Source of the DNA: JAICWP01 sp035278025
GTDB taxonomy: Bacteria; Acidobacteriota; Terriglobia; Terriglobales; Acidobacteriaceae
Assembly (NCBI GenBank): GCA_035278025.1
Contig: DATEJK010000177.1
Span: 1 to 64,000, forward strand
Direction: 5' to 3'
Length of the DNA: 64,000 nt
Positions 28,291-35,733 of the stretch are shown piece after piece. Below the pieces are notes generated by a model. That model did no database searches and had not been told where the DNA came from. It saw only the letters and a list, made by a program, of their open reading frames with translations. Position numbers and translations under genes: made by a program. The stretch's first letter is position 1. Every line of letters starts with the position of its first letter.

Positions 28291-28511
28291 GGATAGGAAA
28301 CTTTAAGAAATTGAGTTGACTTAACCCGTCCTACGGAACAAAATTTCGGCCCATTAGACTCGCGGCTCGCTTGGGGAGCTGCAATATTGCGTTTTTTCCC
28401 GCCACCCACCTTGTGAGGCGGATCGCTCACCCTGGTTCCGAACCCAGCAGAATCCCCATTCGGCAAAAACCCAAGCGGCCTCGTACCTCGCTTACCTGAA
28501 AGGAGCCAACC

Positions 28512-28922
28512 ATGTCGCCGCGAAACAGTTTCGTCACTACGCTCGCATTAGTGGTGCTAGGCCTCACCCTCACCTTAAACGCAGACAATGGAGGCATATG
28601 CTCAAACGAGACCCTGCATGGCAGTTACGCCTTCCACGCTACTGGAGAACGGTTCGCCGCCGTCGCCCGCTTCACGTTCGACGGGAAGGGCGGTCTGACC
28701 GCGATATTGTTTCGAAGATTACCAGCCAGCCCTTTAGGACCAATACAACTTACAGGAACCTATTCCGTCGATTCCAATTGCATCGTCACCGACGAGTGGG
28801 GGGGAAGCATCCACACGTCGGTGATCTACGGGCATGGCAATGGATATTTCATCCTGGATAGTAGCCCGGATGGTGACCAAACTGGAGACACCGTGAACAG
28901 CGGTGAGGCTATTCGGCAATAG
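28512..28922 (+). CDS. Small secreted beta-rich protein
   Basis: 136 residues with a good ribosome site (AAAGGAG seven bases before the ATG) and a signal peptide (FVTTLALVVLGLTLTLNA). The mature domain has alternating strands (GSYAFHATGERFAAVARFTF; GTYSVDSNCIVTDEWGG) like small lipocalin-like or SmpA-like secreted proteins found in multicopy in Acidobacteriota. One Cys pair is possible (C near residue 30 and C in NCIV). Function unknown. Confidence 0.65.
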   Translation: MSPRNSFVTTLALVVLGLTLTLNADNGGICSNETLHGSYAFHATGERFAAVARFTFDGKGGLTAILFRRLPASPLGPIQLTGTYSVDSNCIVTDEWGGSIHTSVIYGHGNGYFILDSSPDGDQTGDTVNSGEAIRQ

Positions 28923-28942
28923 GTTCAGCATTTACTGGTAGA

Positions 28943-28971
28943 CCACTCAAGCCCCGTTTTGGCTTGAGTGG
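28943..28971. repeat. Family C hairpin
   Basis: CCACTCAAGC and GCTTGAGTGG arms around a CCCGTTTTG loop, 20 bp after the small secreted gene. Confidence 0.75.
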
Positions 28972-29079
28972 GATAACGCACCGCTACGCTTGACTGTGGA
29001 AGCCCCGGACTTCCGTCCCGAGAAATCAGATGCCTCTTTGAGTTCGGGCTTTGGCCCTGAGGTCGTACTCGCAAATGCC

Positions 29080-29107
29080 CCGCTCAAGCAAAAGATGCTT
29101 GAGTGGC
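29080..29107. repeat. Family C hairpin, diverged copy
   Basis: CCGCTCAAGCA/TGCTTGAGTGG arms around AAAGA, 110 bp after the previous copy. It lies between converging genes, downstream of pspA (minus). Confidence 0.65.
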
Positions 29108-29184
29108 GGTAGACGCTCAGACTCGCTTATAACCTGATTGCTGCGACTCCACAGCCGGCCGCGATCGCCCAGCTTTACCGTCAA

Positions 29185-29850
29185 TTACGCCATGGCTCCC
29201 CGCTTCGCCTTCAGTTCCGCCAGCAGGCGGTCGAGTTCGTCTTCTTTCTCCAGCGCGGCCAGGCGGTCTTCCACGCTGTCGGTTGCCAGTTCGGCTTTGG
29301 CCTGGCTCACCGCTGAGGCGCGCACCACCTTCTCCTTCATGCGGTCAAAGCCGGCACCGTGGTCGTGCTCGCGCATGGCCATGTGCGCCTCGCTGGCCTT
29401 GGTGACGGCGCGCGAACGCCGGTGCTGCGCCAGCAGCAAATCGCTCTTCGACTGCGCCTCTGCCAGCTTCTGCTCCAGCTTGTGCAGCGCCGCCTTGAGA
29501 TTCTCGACTTCGGTCTTCTGGTCGGCCACCTGCTGCTGGAAGCTCTCCCCCATCCCACGGTAGCTCATGGAACGCTCCAGGGCGGCGCGCGCCAGGTCGT
29601 CTTCCTTCTTGTCCACAGCTTTTTCGGCGCGGCGCATCCAGTCGGCCGCACGCTCCTCGTTTTCCTTTTGCTTCTTCTCCAGCAGATGCTGGTCGGCCAG
29701 CGCGATGGCCACCTGCGTCTTCACCTGCAGCAACTGGTTCTGCATGTCGAGGATTACCTGCTTGATCATCTTTTCCGGATCTTCGGCCTTATCAATCAGG
29801 TCGTTGAGATTAGCGCGAATCAGGGTGGAAACCCGCTCCAGTAGTGCCAT
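29185..29850 (-). CDS. pspA: PspA/IM30 family membrane-stress protein
   Basis: 221 residues from ATG 29850, which has a strong AGGAGG site; the frame extends upstream to 29943 but the extra residues are non-coding in character. It starts MALLERVSTLIRANLNDLID, the amphipathic helix that binds stressed membrane, and continues as a long coiled coil (EDPEKMIKQVILDMQNQLLQ, QQQVADQKTEVENLKAALH). PspA/IM30 proteins form ESCRT-III-like scaffolds that repair the cytoplasmic membrane. It is the last gene of the XRE-NfeD-DUF1648-flotillin-PspA cluster, 96 bp after flotillin. Confidence 0.93.
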   Translation of the reverse strand: MALLERVSTLIRANLNDLIDKAEDPEKMIKQVILDMQNQLLQVKTQVAIALADQHLLEKKQKENEERAADWMRRAEKAVDKKEDDLARAALERSMSYRGMGESFQQQVADQKTEVENLKAALHKLEQKLAEAQSKSDLLLAQHRRSRAVTKASEAHMAMREHDHGAGFDRMKEKVVRASAVSQAKAELATDSVEDRLAALEKEDELDRLLAELKAKRGAMA

Positions 29851-29904
29851 GATGAACCTCCTTGCTAGCCCGGAACCGCTGTCTAGCTGACTAGCTGCCT
29901 GGCT

Positions 29905-29936
29905 GGCTGGCCGAGAGCGAACCACGGCCGGCCAGC
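29905..29936 (-). promoter_or_regulatory. Intercistronic hairpin between flotillin and pspA
   Basis: GGCTGGCCG at 29905-29913 pairs with CGGCCGGCC at 29925-29933 with one G-U type mismatch, loop about 11 nt. It could set the relative level of PspA mRNA by processing or partial termination. Confidence 0.35.
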
Positions 29937-29946
29937 AAGGCAAAGC

Positions 29947-31422
29947 CTACTTTCCTGCCGCCTGCGCCTGGGGCGCCGTGCCCTTGCCGTCCAGCGTGGG
30001 CGGAGGGGCGTCCGGCTTAGGCGTTTTATCGCCGATGAGCCGCACCTTGGAGAACAGCTCCGACATCTGCATGCCGGAAAGCGTCTCGAACAGCGCCGGC
30101 ACCTGCGCCGCCATCTTGGCCAGGTCGCCGGTCACCTTGCTCATGCCGGCGGCGTCGCCGTTGCCGGTGGAAACCACCGTGATCTTGTCCACGTTGGCCA
30201 GCGGGCTGGCCATGGCGCGCACCACTTCCGGCAGGCTGGTGATCAGTTTGTCCACCACCGCCGCCTGGTTGTACTCCTGGTAGGCCTCGGCCTTCACGTT
30301 CATGGCCTTGGCTTCGGCCTCGCCCTTCTTGAAGATGATTTCCGCTTCCGCCTGGCCTTGGGCGCGAATCGAGGCTGCGTGCCCGTCTGCTTCCATCATC
30401 AGCCGCTGCTTTTCGGCTTCGGCGAGCGTCTCAATGCGCTGGCGCTCGACCTCCGCCTGCTTGAGCACGGTGGCGATCAGCTCTTTTTCGCGGCGGTTAA
30501 TCTCGGCCTCCTGCACCTTGACCTGCTGCTCCTTCTCCACCTGCTGCACCTTCACCTGCTCCGCCACCACCTGCTGCTGCATGATGTTGGTCTGGATGTC
30601 GTAGGCCTTATCGGCCTGCGCCTGCTGCCGCTTGGTGGACTCCTGGTATTGGGCCTTCTTGATCTCCAGGTCGCGCTGCGCTTCCGCCTGCTTGGCCAGC
30701 GAAAGGGTTTCGGCCAGCACCCGCTCCTGGTCGGCTTGCGCTTTGGCGGTGGCGGCGTCGCGCGTGGCCAGCGCCCGCCGGATGGCGGTGTCGCGGTCGG
30801 CTTCGGCTCCGGCCACATCGGCGTCACGCTTGATGCGCGCCACGTCGGGTCGCCCCATGTTGGTGATGTACTCGTTCTTGTCGCGCACTTCCTTGATGGT
30901 GAACGAAATCACCTCCAGGCCCATCTTGTTCATGTCGTCGGCGCAGGTGGAGCGCATGCGCTCCGACACCATCTCCGGCTGCTTCACGATCTGCTCTACC
31001 GTGAGCTGGCCGATGATGCCGCGCAGGTGGCCTTCCATCACCAGCCGGATCAGGCCTTCGCGCTCCTGCGGCGTCTTGGTCAGGAATTGCTCGGAGGCGG
31101 TCAGAATGGATTCCGTGTCCGATTTCACCTTGATCTGCGCCACCGCCTCCACCGTGACCGCCACGCCCTGGTTGGTGTAGAGGTCCTGCTGCGGGGCCAC
31201 ATCGAACGACATCAATTCCAGCGAAAGTCCGCGGCAGTTTTCCACCATGGGGAAAATGATGGTGCCGTGGCCCTTGATCACGCGCGTGCCGCGGAAGCCA
31301 TACACCACCAGCGCTTCATGCGGACCCGCTTTGCGATACAGCCTTGCCAGCAGGCTCATAAGCAGCATGACGGCAAGCACCATCAGTCCCACGATGATCC
31401 AGACTCCAAATGCCAACTGCAT
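29947..31422 (-). CDS. Flotillin-like SPFH-domain protein
   Basis: 491 residues with an AGGAGG site seven bases from the ATG. N-terminal membrane segment (WIIVGLMVLAVMLLMSLLA), SPFH/band-7 domain (VIKGHGTIIFPMVENCRGLS, GVAVTVEAVAQIKV, RGIIGQLTVEQI), then a long Glu/Ala/Gln coiled coil (AQRDLEIKKAQYQESTKRQQ to KGEAEAKAMNVKAEAYQEYN) typical of flotillin/FloT (YuaG), and a C-terminal segment. It organises membrane microdomains. In Bacillus it partners an NfeD protein (YuaF), which is also encoded here two genes upstream. Neighbouring PspA suggests a membrane-integrity role. Confidence 0.93.
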   Translation of the reverse strand: MQLAFGVWIIVGLMVLAVMLLMSLLARLYRKAGPHEALVVYGFRGTRVIKGHGTIIFPMVENCRGLSLELMSFDVAPQQDLYTNQGVAVTVEAVAQIKVKSDTESILTASEQFLTKTPQEREGLIRLVMEGHLRGIIGQLTVEQIVKQPEMVSERMRSTCADDMNKMGLEVISFTIKEVRDKNEYITNMGRPDVARIKRDADVAGAEADRDTAIRRALATRDAATAKAQADQERVLAETLSLAKQAEAQRDLEIKKAQYQESTKRQQAQADKAYDIQTNIMQQQVVAEQVKVQQVEKEQQVKVQEAEINRREKELIATVLKQAEVERQRIETLAEAEKQRLMMEADGHAASIRAQGQAEAEIIFKKGEAEAKAMNVKAEAYQEYNQAAVVDKLITSLPEVVRAMASPLANVDKITVVSTGNGDAAGMSKVTGDLAKMAAQVPALFETLSGMQMSELFSKVRLIGDKTPKPDAPPPTLDGKGTAPQAQAAGK

Positions 31423-31448
31423 AAACGCCTCCTAAGAACCGCAATCAA

Positions 31449-32330
31449 TCAATGCGCAAAACTCATGACCGCATCCAGGTCCCGCACCAGCCGCTCCGGT
31501 TCGCCGTGGCCCAGAAACACTTCCCCGTCCCACAGATGAATGCGCACGCCCTTTTTGCCCCACACGTAGGCGCGTTTATTGCCCACGCCGCGAATGCCAT
31601 AGCCTCCGGCCGCGCTCCAGTTGTCCACGCCATAATCCCTGATTTGCGCCGCCGGAATGGTGCGCAGGCGGAAGCCCAGGGTGCGGACCTCCAGGCCAGA
31701 GTTGCTGAAGATGTAATGAAAGCCGCTCCAGGCCATGATCACCGCCATCAGCAGCAACAGAATGGGGATCACTAGGACCAGGCGGACGACCAGGTTGGGA
31801 GCTGACACCGCCAGCATGGCCATCAGCACGATGGGCAGCGCCATAACCATCGCCCATAACCGCGAGGCATGTACTTCATCGGCGATCAGGTTTTCAGCCG
31901 GCAACTGCGGACCGCGCCGCGTGCCGATATACACCACCAGCACCACGAACATCGAGCCGAATCCCGCAATCAGATAGGGCAGCACGTGAACGCCCCGCCC
32001 GTACAGGTTGTAATTCACGATGCCGTCGGCCGCGCCATAGAGAATCCCGGTCAACACATAAAGAAATCCCAGCAAAGTCCAGGCGGATAAGTCGGGCTGC
32101 GAGACGCGGTACACCACAATCGTCGAGGTCGCGGCCGCTGCGGTAAGCGTGACCAGGATGAACACCAGAAAGGCGTTGGGCGACATCCAGCCATTGGGCC
32201 TTCCCGCCAGATCAAAATGGGTAGCCAGGCGCAGGGGCAACCGCTCCCACACCATGAACAGGCGCAGCGCGACCACCGGCAGGACCAGCCAGATAGCCAA
32301 ACCGAACAGCCGATAGAGGGCGCGGGACAT
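31449..32330 (-). CDS. DUF1648-type polytopic membrane protein with PH-like end
   Basis: 293 residues. The N-terminus (LPLRLATHFDLAGRPNGWMS) is the DUF1648 signature, followed by five or six further helices (FLVFILVTLTAAAATSTIVV; LVLVIPILLLLMAVIMAWSG). The last 90 residues are soluble and beta-rich (LEVRTLGFRLRTIPAAQIRD; GVRIHLWDGEVFLGHGEPER), like a bacterial PH domain. No known activity. It starts 5 bp after the NfeD stop and ends 26 bp before flotillin, so it belongs to the same operon, and the PH-like end could bind the membrane or a partner. Confidence 0.8.
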   Translation of the reverse strand: MSRALYRLFGLAIWLVLPVVALRLFMVWERLPLRLATHFDLAGRPNGWMSPNAFLVFILVTLTAAAATSTIVVYRVSQPDLSAWTLLGFLYVLTGILYGAADGIVNYNLYGRGVHVLPYLIAGFGSMFVVLVVYIGTRRGPQLPAENLIADEVHASRLWAMVMALPIVLMAMLAVSAPNLVVRLVLVIPILLLLMAVIMAWSGFHYIFSNSGLEVRTLGFRLRTIPAAQIRDYGVDNWSAAGGYGIRGVGNKRAYVWGKKGVRIHLWDGEVFLGHGEPERLVRDLDAVMSFAH

Positions 32331-32335
32331 GGTGG

Positions 32336-32980
32336 CTAGCTGCCTTCCTTGCCGCCGGCGGCGGAACTGGAGGCCGGCTGCGGCGGCGCATCTTCCATGC
32401 CCGCCATCTCCTCCCAGCGGCGCACGTAGGCGATCCCGTGCTCGTAGCGGGTAACCACCACTTCTGAACCTTTGGCGATAGCGCCGCTATCCTCGCTGCG
32501 CGCGCCCGTGGCGTGCCGCGTTCCGCCCTGCGTGTACACAATTTCCCCCGTGCCCCCAGCGCGGATGGGAGTGGTCACCTTGCCCAGCACGCCTACCATC
32601 TCGTAGTCGGCGGGGTCCATGGGATGCTCGCTGGCCATCAGCGCCTTCAAAAAGGCGAAAATAATCGCCGCTCCGCCAACACCGCTAAAGACGGCCACCG
32701 CCAGTCCGAGCACAAACCACACGCTGGAATAGCGGGAGAGCAGGTAGCCGGTGCCGCCAAACCAGGCCAGAAAGATTGTCAGGGTCAGAAAATTGAAAGC
32801 TGAGACTTGGGCGCTTCCGCCGTGGGTAACGCCCGTGTGCCCCGCGGGCACATGCGGGCCCGCGTGGCCCGCGTGCCACTTGAACGGCAGATGCCACCGC
32901 GGGCCGCCGCCCAGGAAAGACAGCACGCTGAAGGCGAAGCCCACCACGAAGCAGACCAGATAAAAATTCTCCCAGGTCAT
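32336..32980 (-). CDS. NfeD-like membrane protein
   Basis: 214 residues from ATG 32980, which overlaps the XRE stop as ATGA; a frame extension to 33217 lies inside that gene. About three membrane helices (NFYLVCFVVGFAFSVLSFLG; FLTLTIFLAWFGGTGYLLS; FVLGLAVAVFSGVGGAAII) are followed by an OB-fold-like segment (EMVGVLGKVTTPIRAGGTGE, GSEVVVTRYEHGIAYVRRWE), as in NfeD/YuaF partners of flotillin. A His/Gly/Pro-rich extracellular loop (HAGHAGPHVPAGHTGVTHGG) is unusual and could bind metal. It sits first after the regulator in the module. Confidence 0.82.
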   Translation of the reverse strand: MTWENFYLVCFVVGFAFSVLSFLGGGPRWHLPFKWHAGHAGPHVPAGHTGVTHGGSAQVSAFNFLTLTIFLAWFGGTGYLLSRYSSVWFVLGLAVAVFSGVGGAAIIFAFLKALMASEHPMDPADYEMVGVLGKVTTPIRAGGTGEIVYTQGGTRHATGARSEDSGAIAKGSEVVVTRYEHGIAYVRRWEEMAGMEDAPPQPASSSAAGGKEGS

Positions 32981-33516
32981 AACTCCCGCCTCCCCTGCCC
33001 CTCGCCCTTGCCGGCCAGGGCGCCGCCAACAGGAACTCCGTGGCGGCGGCTGTCCGGCTTCAACACCTGCAGCAGGCGGTCCACCAGATTGGGGGTCTCC
33101 AGGATGGCGCCCAGCAACACCAGGCAGCGCCGCGAATCCTCGTGCTTGGCCGCTTCCAGCAGCGCCTGGCTCACTTCCAGGTCCCGGCGAAAACGCTCCG
33201 CGCCATTGATCAGCCACAGATCCAGCTTGTCCTCCAGCGCCCCCAGGTCGGACATCAATTCATTGTGAAAGCCCTCGGGATCGTCTACCAGGTAGCCGGG
33301 ATGAACTTTGAAAAAATGCGCCAGCAGCATGCGGCTGGAATTGGTGAGATGGGGGCGGGCCCCGCTCTCGATCTGCGAAAGGTAGGACTGGCTGATGCTC
33401 TTGCCCATCTCCTTCTTCACCGCGCGCACCGTCTCCTGCTGGGTCAGCGTCCGGCCGTAGCCGCGCAGCGTGCCTTCCACCTCGCGCAGGTAGCGGATTT
33501 TCTCGCCCAGCGTCAT
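32977..33516 (-). CDS. XRE-family transcriptional regulator heading the PspA module
   Basis: 179 residues from the ATG at 33516, where the family begins (MTLGEKIRYLREVEGTLRGY); the frame stays open to 33684 but the upstream residues are not XRE-like. HTH: TLTQQETVRAVKKEMG, then ISQSYLSQIESGARPHLT, with a C-terminal helical effector region (DKLDLWLINGAERFRRDLEV). The stop overlaps the NfeD start, so it is translated with the module and is probably its autoregulator. No Shine-Dalgarno-like sequence is found before the start; the AT-rich palindromes at 33517-33553 abut the ATG directly, consistent with operator and leaderless start. Confidence 0.85.
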   Translation of the reverse strand: MTLGEKIRYLREVEGTLRGYGRTLTQQETVRAVKKEMGKSISQSYLSQIESGARPHLTNSSRMLLAHFFKVHPGYLVDDPEGFHNELMSDLGALEDKLDLWLINGAERFRRDLEVSQALLEAAKHEDSRRCLVLLGAILETPNLVDRLLQVLKPDSRRHGVPVGGALAGKGEGQGRREL

Positions 33517-33553
33517 ATTGCAAATCGCAATATTAATATCGCTAATTGCAATT
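33517..33553 (-). promoter_or_regulatory. Candidate operator of the XRE regulator (ATTGC-type palindromes)
   Basis: Three overlapping palindromic elements are visible: AATTGCAATT (perfect), GATATTAATATT, and ATTGCGATTTGCAAT. All share ATTGC half-sites and end one base before the regulator's ATG. The segment is strikingly AT-rich in a GC-rich genome. A repressor bound here would block both transcription and initiation. Confidence 0.6.
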
Positions 33554-33706
33554 TCCGTCAAGGACTCGATTTTCCGCGTTTTCAATGAATTGCCGCCTGG
33601 CTCCCGCCCTCCACCCGTGCCGCCTCGGGAATGCAAGCGCTTGCCCTCGCCTTTTACGGGGTGCTGCCGGCCTAGCCCGCTCATCTAACTAAAGACAGGC
33701 AACTGT

Positions 33707-35131
33707 ATGCATTCCTGGCTGCGAAATCGGCCCTTGCTGGCTTATCTCTTCGCCGCGGCGGTGGGCGGCGTGGCCCTGGGCGTCGTTCTGGGATTGGAGA
33801 GCGTAGTGGGCTACATCCCTCTGCTCTTCCTCGCCTTCGTCGCCCTGGTTGAGGCCTATGCCGGGTTGGGGCCTGCCCTGCTGAGTGTGGCCATTTGCAT
33901 CCTGGGCTCGTTCTGGTTTATGAACGGCCAGGTTATCGTCAACGAGCACCTGCACAACTACTCCAAGCTGGCGATTTTTCCAGTGGTCGCGATCTCCGTG
34001 ATCTACCTCATGGAAACCCGCCGCCGGGAGCGGCAAGCCGCGCGCGAGCAACTGCTGGAACTCTCCACCCTGCTGGAGAGCATGCCGGAGGCGGTGTTCA
34101 TCTTCGACCGCAACGCGCGCGTGGCGGACGTGAACCGCGCCGCCGAGCAGATATCCGCCTGCACCCGCGAGGAACTAACCGGCGCGCACCTGAATTTTCT
34201 CGCCCGCCACCTGGGCGTCTATAAGCACGAACAACCGGCGGAGCTTTCCAGCCTGGCCGTCACCCGCGCTCTGCGCGGCGAAACCGTGCAGAATGAGGCC
34301 CGCCGCTTTTCCAATCCCGCCGATGCCTCTGTCCTCGAGGCCTTGGTTTCCGCTAGTCCCATGCGCGCCGGCGATGGAAAAATCATTGGCGCCCTGCTGG
34401 TGGTTCGCGACGTCAGCGAGATTAACCAGTTGCAGCGGCGAGTGTCCGATACCGAACGCCACCTGGCCATCGGCCAGATGGCTTCCGGCATCGCCCATGA
34501 TTTCAACAACGTGCTCAATACCATCACCCAGGCGACCGCCCTGCTTCAGTCTCGACCTGGACAGAACGATGAGCAGCGCTTGTATCTGGGCATGATTGAC
34601 AACTCGGCCCGCCGCGGGGCGGAGATCATCAAGCGGGTGCGCGAGTATATTCGCGGCGGCAGCGGCGAAACCGCACTCGTGGACGTGCGCCAGCTTATGC
34701 AGGATGCCCTGGAACTGACCCGCCCCATGTGGCGCGGCGTCAATGGTCTTTCCGTGATTACGGAGTTCCAGCCGGTCAGCCCGGTGCGGGCCAATGCCGC
34801 CGACTTGCGCCGCGTATTCACCAACCTGCTCGTGAACGCGATTCAGGCCATGCCCCAGGGCGGCCAGCTCACATTGCATTGCGAGGAGCATGCCGGCAAG
34901 GTACTGGCCAGCGTGCAGGATACCGGCTCCGGCATTCCTTCCGAGCAGCAGAAAAAAGTCTTCTTGCCCTATTTCACCACCAAGCCCACCGGCACCGGCC
35001 TGGGCCTTTCGATGGCACAGAAGATGCTGCTCGCACAGCGCGGCAATATCAGCTTCCACAGCGAGCCCGGCCGGGGTTCAACCTTTACCGTGGAACTCCC
35101 AGCCGCGGCGGAACAGGGGAAAGTAGCCTAA
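33707..35131 (+). CDS. Membrane sensor histidine kinase with PAS domain
   Basis: 474 residues: four N-terminal membrane segments (LLAYLFAAAVGGVALGVVLG; LGPALLSVAICILGSFW), a PAS domain (LLESMPEAVFIFDRNARVAD), HisKA H-box IGQMASGIAHDFNNVLNTI, and HATPase_c with N-box FTNLLVNAIQAMPQ and G-boxes VQDTGSGIP and GTGLGLSMAQ. Autophosphorylates a His and passes phosphate to an unidentified regulator; none is encoded next door. Divergent from the XRE gene; starts are 190 bp apart. A link to envelope stress is inference from position only. Confidence 0.9.
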   Translation: MHSWLRNRPLLAYLFAAAVGGVALGVVLGLESVVGYIPLLFLAFVALVEAYAGLGPALLSVAICILGSFWFMNGQVIVNEHLHNYSKLAIFPVVAISVIYLMETRRRERQAAREQLLELSTLLESMPEAVFIFDRNARVADVNRAAEQISACTREELTGAHLNFLARHLGVYKHEQPAELSSLAVTRALRGETVQNEARRFSNPADASVLEALVSASPMRAGDGKIIGALLVVRDVSEINQLQRRVSDTERHLAIGQMASGIAHDFNNVLNTITQATALLQSRPGQNDEQRLYLGMIDNSARRGAEIIKRVREYIRGGSGETALVDVRQLMQDALELTRPMWRGVNGLSVITEFQPVSPVRANAADLRRVFTNLLVNAIQAMPQGGQLTLHCEEHAGKVLASVQDTGSGIPSEQQKKVFLPYFTTKPTGTGLGLSMAQKMLLAQRGNISFHSEPGRGSTFTVELPAAAEQGKVA

Positions 35132-35363
35132 ACCAGCAATCAAGGGGGCTACCCCCTCCGGCTGAGGAATTGACCGGTTACGTGCCAATCACCAATGCAT
35201 CTCCCGCTTCCGCTTATGTGCATAGGATTGCACTCTGAGGATGGCAGCAGGAGCCTAACTCAGGCTTAAACCCAGTCTTTGCAACTCGATACGAAATTTG
35301 CTCCGCTGGCTCAGCAGGTGCTCAACAGGAAGCGTCTAAGTTATTCAGCGAACGAGGTGCTTC

Positions 35364-35702
35364 TTGAGCGAGAACAGCACGCCCAGTCCAAAACGGAAAA
35401 ATACCTTGCTGCCAGTACTTACGGTGCTGTTCCTGGTGGCTTATGGAATTATGACCGCGCTCATTGTTGAGCAGAGTAATACCATAGAAACACAGAGATT
35501 GCTGATTAAACAGCTATTTAGCGACAGCGTGGAACTCAGCTCCATCAAGGGACATGAAGCGCAAAAGCGCAACGCTGAGAAAGCCCATCCCAAGCCCTAC
35601 GCCCGCCGCGAGGCGCCTCGGGTGCGTCCGCGGCAGATCGAGCCTCGGGTGGATGCCCCCCAAGCCCCGGCCGATCCCCAGCGTTCGAAAATATCCCTTT
35701 AA
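35364..35702 (+). CDS. Small single-pass membrane protein with basic Pro-rich tail
   Basis: 112 residues starting from TTG 35364, with GAGG about seven bases before. One membrane helix (LLPVLTVLFLVAYGIMTALI) follows a short basic N-terminus; the C-terminal half is Arg/Pro/Lys rich (KPYARREAPRVRPRQIEPRV) and probably disordered and positively charged. No family recognised. It could be a membrane tether for nucleic acid or anionic wall polymers, but nothing in the sequence proves this. Confidence 0.55.
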   Translation: MSENSTPSPKRKNTLLPVLTVLFLVAYGIMTALIVEQSNTIETQRLLIKQLFSDSVELSSIKGHEAQKRNAEKAHPKPYARREAPRVRPRQIEPRVDAPQAPADPQRSKISL

Positions 35703-35733
35703 GGCAGAGCAGGTTAAGGCCACGTACCTCACT

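Noticed and set aside
28191..28466. 91-codon minus-strand frame near the ArsR remnant
   Set aside because: It is in a different frame from the recognisable ArsR residues and has no similarity of its own.
35140..35160. AGGGGG-CTA-CCCCCT hairpin after the histidine kinase
   Set aside because: Short stem with no T-run; not enough to call a terminator.
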